Of a stretch of 64,000 nt of DNA, positions 61,115-64,000 are shown one piece after another. Below the pieces are notes generated by a model. That model saw only the letters and a program-made list of their open reading frames with translations. It made no database searches and was not told the DNA's origin. The DNA is from Piper betle (lineage: Eukaryota; Streptophyta; Magnoliopsida; Piperales; Piperaceae): assembly GCA_033002965.1 (NCBI GenBank), contig JAURVB010014976.1, forward strand, positions 44,095 through 108,094, written 5' to 3'. Both the position numbers and the translations under genes were made by a program. Every line of letters begins with the position of its first letter. Position 1 is the first letter of the stretch.

Positions 61115-63305
61115 TACACTTAAAAAATATATTAAGGTAAATTGCTTGTCTAAATTAGTATAGATTTATTATTATAATTTTGTAAAAAAATTAATCAGGA
61201 TCATCTAGCTAGAAGTCCTAGCATTTAAAATTTCAATCTAAAAAATATTAATTCAACGGTAAAAGTACTACCATAGAAAAAAGTACTTTATGTTAAATAT
61301 ATTTGTAGAAAATAACTTGCTTCAATATATCTATGATAAAAAATAAAAAATAGTCTTACAGTTAATATTGGTTGTATGGCCCAACAAGCTGTTATGCATT
61401 AGGTGACAACACCGATTTATTATTGAAAATTTTAAACAGTCATTGAAGATAAATTTAATAAATGATAATTTATTTACTCTTGATTAGACCTTATAGCCAT
61501 ATTAATCACACAAGATCTTCTAAAAAATTATTACTATGGAAAAATAATCAAACTTATCTAGAAATGGTCTATTCATATGATCGAAAGTTCATTCAAAAAA
61601 TAATTATCCCACTTTTTTGTGTTTCATAGAAGAAATTTGTTTGGTCCACGTGGAAGCGAGTGTTCATAGTTATAACTTGTACGCCACCGAGGATGAAAAT
61701 TACAGGCACATCGGTTAAAGCTCACAAAGATCTAAAAAACTTGACCTCTTATTAATGTTTTAAAAAATAAACTATCAAATATTATTTGCAAGTTTACACG
61801 ATTTTTTCTTTGGTCTGAACCAAGTCTATACGATTTGAGCACCTTAATTTGAAGATAGAGAATGTTTACACATCTGATTCACATGGAAATTCATGAATCC
61901 CGATCTGGAGTTCTTAAAATGGTCGACTCAAATTATAAATTGTAGCCGCATTGCCTCTCAACTTCCTGCTTGATATCCCTCCAACTCTTGAAACCCATTT
62001 TCAAAGAAAAAAGTAAACTTGGGACTTGGGAGTCGTCAAACTCGGTTTGGCCGACTTTCGTTGCCGATGCTTCTTTCGTTTACTGACCACGACGACGCCG
62101 ACCGTTCATATTACTTTTTTTCAACGAATTACACGTTCATACGGCACAGTGAAGCTCCCTAAAAGATATCTTGTTCAAGAGTTTATATATTAATTAAAAG
62201 ATTTTTGTTATGGTAATTAATTTGAAACAGATGAGGACCGCCTCGGATTCCTTTGAGGAAACAAAACAAAAGGTGGCAAGTCGATATGTTTTTATGGGTA
62301 GGAACGAACATTGAAAGTTGCATGAATGACCCAGCAAATAAATTTTAATATAGTGTCCCATACGTAAAGTATTCTTCTGCCCATGCTTTTTGTTTTTGGT
62401 GTGTAACTGATATCTTGATTTAATTTCTCTTATATATGCTCATACATTCTGATTAATTTGAGGTAATTTGTCCGCCGCATGTATATCAGTATATCCATCC
62501 CCCTTCAACATTCAATCATCCCAACCCTTTGATTCGAAGGCACTCAAACTTGGATACACCAAACAGACAACATATAAGTTGACTATTAGAAATTGGGTTG
62601 GGAAAACATCATTATTTGGTAGGAATCATAGGACTCGAATAAATTAGTAACTATAGTTGACTCAAAATAAAATTTCTTAGCTTGTAGTATGTATAGTTCT
62701 ATAGATCTACTCCACTGCGCAATTAGCAGAGGAGAGTCACAAATTTGCGAGTCATGCCTTGCAATTGGTTAGCCTCAATTCACACCCTGTGCGCTCTGGT
62801 CAAACTCTTATCTTCACATTTGCATAAGCCATAGAGAAAAGCACCATTAATGGCCTTCAACTACTCATCTGGCAATCCAACCAACATCTTGCTAACTAGC
62901 TCTCCGGCCTTTAAGCTTCAACACACCGCATCATTTTCACTATCAGATCAAATGAGGGAAGAGACGTCATGAATTTCAACCCCAGCAGTTGATTTGAAGA
63001 AAGAGTCACTGTGGAGGTGGACTGTTGCTAGTGTCTTGTGTCGGCAATTTATATAAAAAAAGTTGCTAAATCTTCTACTCATGTGTCGGACGGTACCCAC
63101 GTTCGTTTGGTCCCTTATTTTGTATTTTCAAAGTCAAAGTCCAGTTCGTTACATATACGAGCCGCTCATCATGTGGCCGCCCAAAGTTGGCCACCGTCCC
63201 CTCCTCGAAAGAAAGGTAGTTTTAGCCGAGGTATTTTTAAGTGTGTCACGTTCACCCGAGTCATCTACTTAAATTGATCGTTTATTGTATATTATGGGTA
63301 TTTTA

Positions 63306-63308
<3 letters not shown>
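61115..63308. other. AT-rich intergenic, no gene confirmed
   Basis: I see no domain. 62760-63270 has more balanced composition and short open frames, possibly an old gene fragment, but nothing I can name. Confidence 0.4.
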
Positions 63309-63343
<35 letters not shown>

Positions 63344-63360
63344 CATTATTATTATTATTA
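63309..63360. repeat. ATT trinucleotide microsatellite
   Basis: About 16 ATT units with one interruption (ATATC). Confidence 0.95.
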
Positions 63361-64000
63361 CTATCTACTCTTATTACTAAAAACTCAAAACTAGACTAAG
63401 ATTAAAAATAGGATAAACATCTGATCAAAATACAAGAAAAGTTTTAAAAATATAATAAAAATTTATATCATAAAAGGTTATAGATTTAAATCTTATTAAC
63501 CTCAATTTTTTAAAAAAATTACTTTTCACGATAAGGATATTTAATTTCAATTTTTAATTTTTTATTAATAATAAGTTGTCTAATTATCTTTAAAAAATAT
63601 AATAAAAAATAATTAATTATAATTCATCTTTTCATTGAATAAGATATATTTTTAAATTTAATTACAATTTATAATTAAGATATTAAATTATTACACTCTA
63701 TTTGATTATTTAATAAAAATTTATATATAAAATTAAATTTTATCCGATTTAAACTGTGCATAGCGTAACATTTTACCTAGTTATTATAATTTATGAAAAT
63801 TAAGTTATCAGTAAACATTTTGATTTTGAGTGCTTATTAAGGTCCACAATCTAGGCCGGCGATGGTGCGTTCAATGTGCGGCAGTTGTACGAATAAATTT
63901 GTATCTGGTCTTAAACCTAGCCAAGAACCGTATATACGTGTGTGGTCCAGACTTCGAAGTTCAAACTTTGGCGGGGGTTGTACTTTTATATATGAATTTG
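63361..64000. other. AT-rich intergenic, no gene seen
   Basis: Very AT-rich up to about 63830, then more balanced sequence to the window edge without a recognisable frame. Confidence 0.5.

Noticed and set aside
62760..63277. Possible gene fragment near the right edge
   Set aside because: Composition is more balanced, but short frames show no domain or splice pattern that I can support.

Overview
The window is plant nuclear DNA. It holds an R2R3-MYB gene and a BTB/POZ gene with GT-AG introns, remnants of nuclear genes for chloroplast-targeted proteins, an Athila-type Ty3/gypsy element, and many Tekay/Del-type LTRs. The first BTB/POZ exon and the PPR remnant are very GC-rich next to AT-rich surroundings. 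That would fit a non-grass monocot, but this is only an inference. Most of the 64 kb is transposon sequence; real genes cover under 5 kb.

Layout. 1-1.75 kb: AT-rich repeats with short hairpins, a G-rich block and a TA microsatellite. 3.3-4.7 kb: a two-exon MYB gene on the minus strand. 5-15 kb: AT-rich intergenic DNA with two minisatellites, a MITE-like element, a damaged TRIM and a diverged LTR. 15.1-37.0 kb: one decayed Athila-type element on the minus strand, cut open by several ~2.9-kb LTRs of a single family. Five are solo LTRs (called A, B, C1, C2, G), most with 5-bp target-site duplications. C2 sits in C1, C1 sits in B, and B and G sit in the reverse transcriptase region. A solo Athila-type LTR (H) is also inside B. 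37.0-50.0 kb: a diverged LTR of the same family (D), split by a nearly intact 9.4-kb element E that has both LTRs, a primer-binding site and a polypurine tract but no protein genes (a LARD). A perfect 462-bp TRIM lies further on. 50.5-53.0 kb: an intact BTB/POZ gene on the plus strand. 53.9-55.4 kb: a PPR pseudogene (+) and a Ycf20-like remnant (-). 56.5-61.1 kb: an old LTR of the same family (F) carrying a MITE-like element and a foldback element. 61.1-64.0 kb: AT-rich DNA with no recognisable gene.

How it fits together. The intact genes are a MYB transcription factor of the group linked to phenylpropanoid and secondary-wall control, and a BTB/POZ protein that is probably a protein-interaction or ubiquitin-ligase adaptor. 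They show no operon-like relation. The insertion order can be read: Athila-type element first, then LTRs A, B, D and G into it, then C1 and H into B, C2 into C1, and E and the TRIM into D. The number of solo LTRs shows that unequal or intra-element recombination has repeatedly removed internal domains of this family. The clearest unusual system is the protein-less Tekay-derived family. Its LTRs carry an inverted W-box hairpin, a GC-rich island and a TATA box, and variants of the hairpin recur in unrelated small elements across the window.
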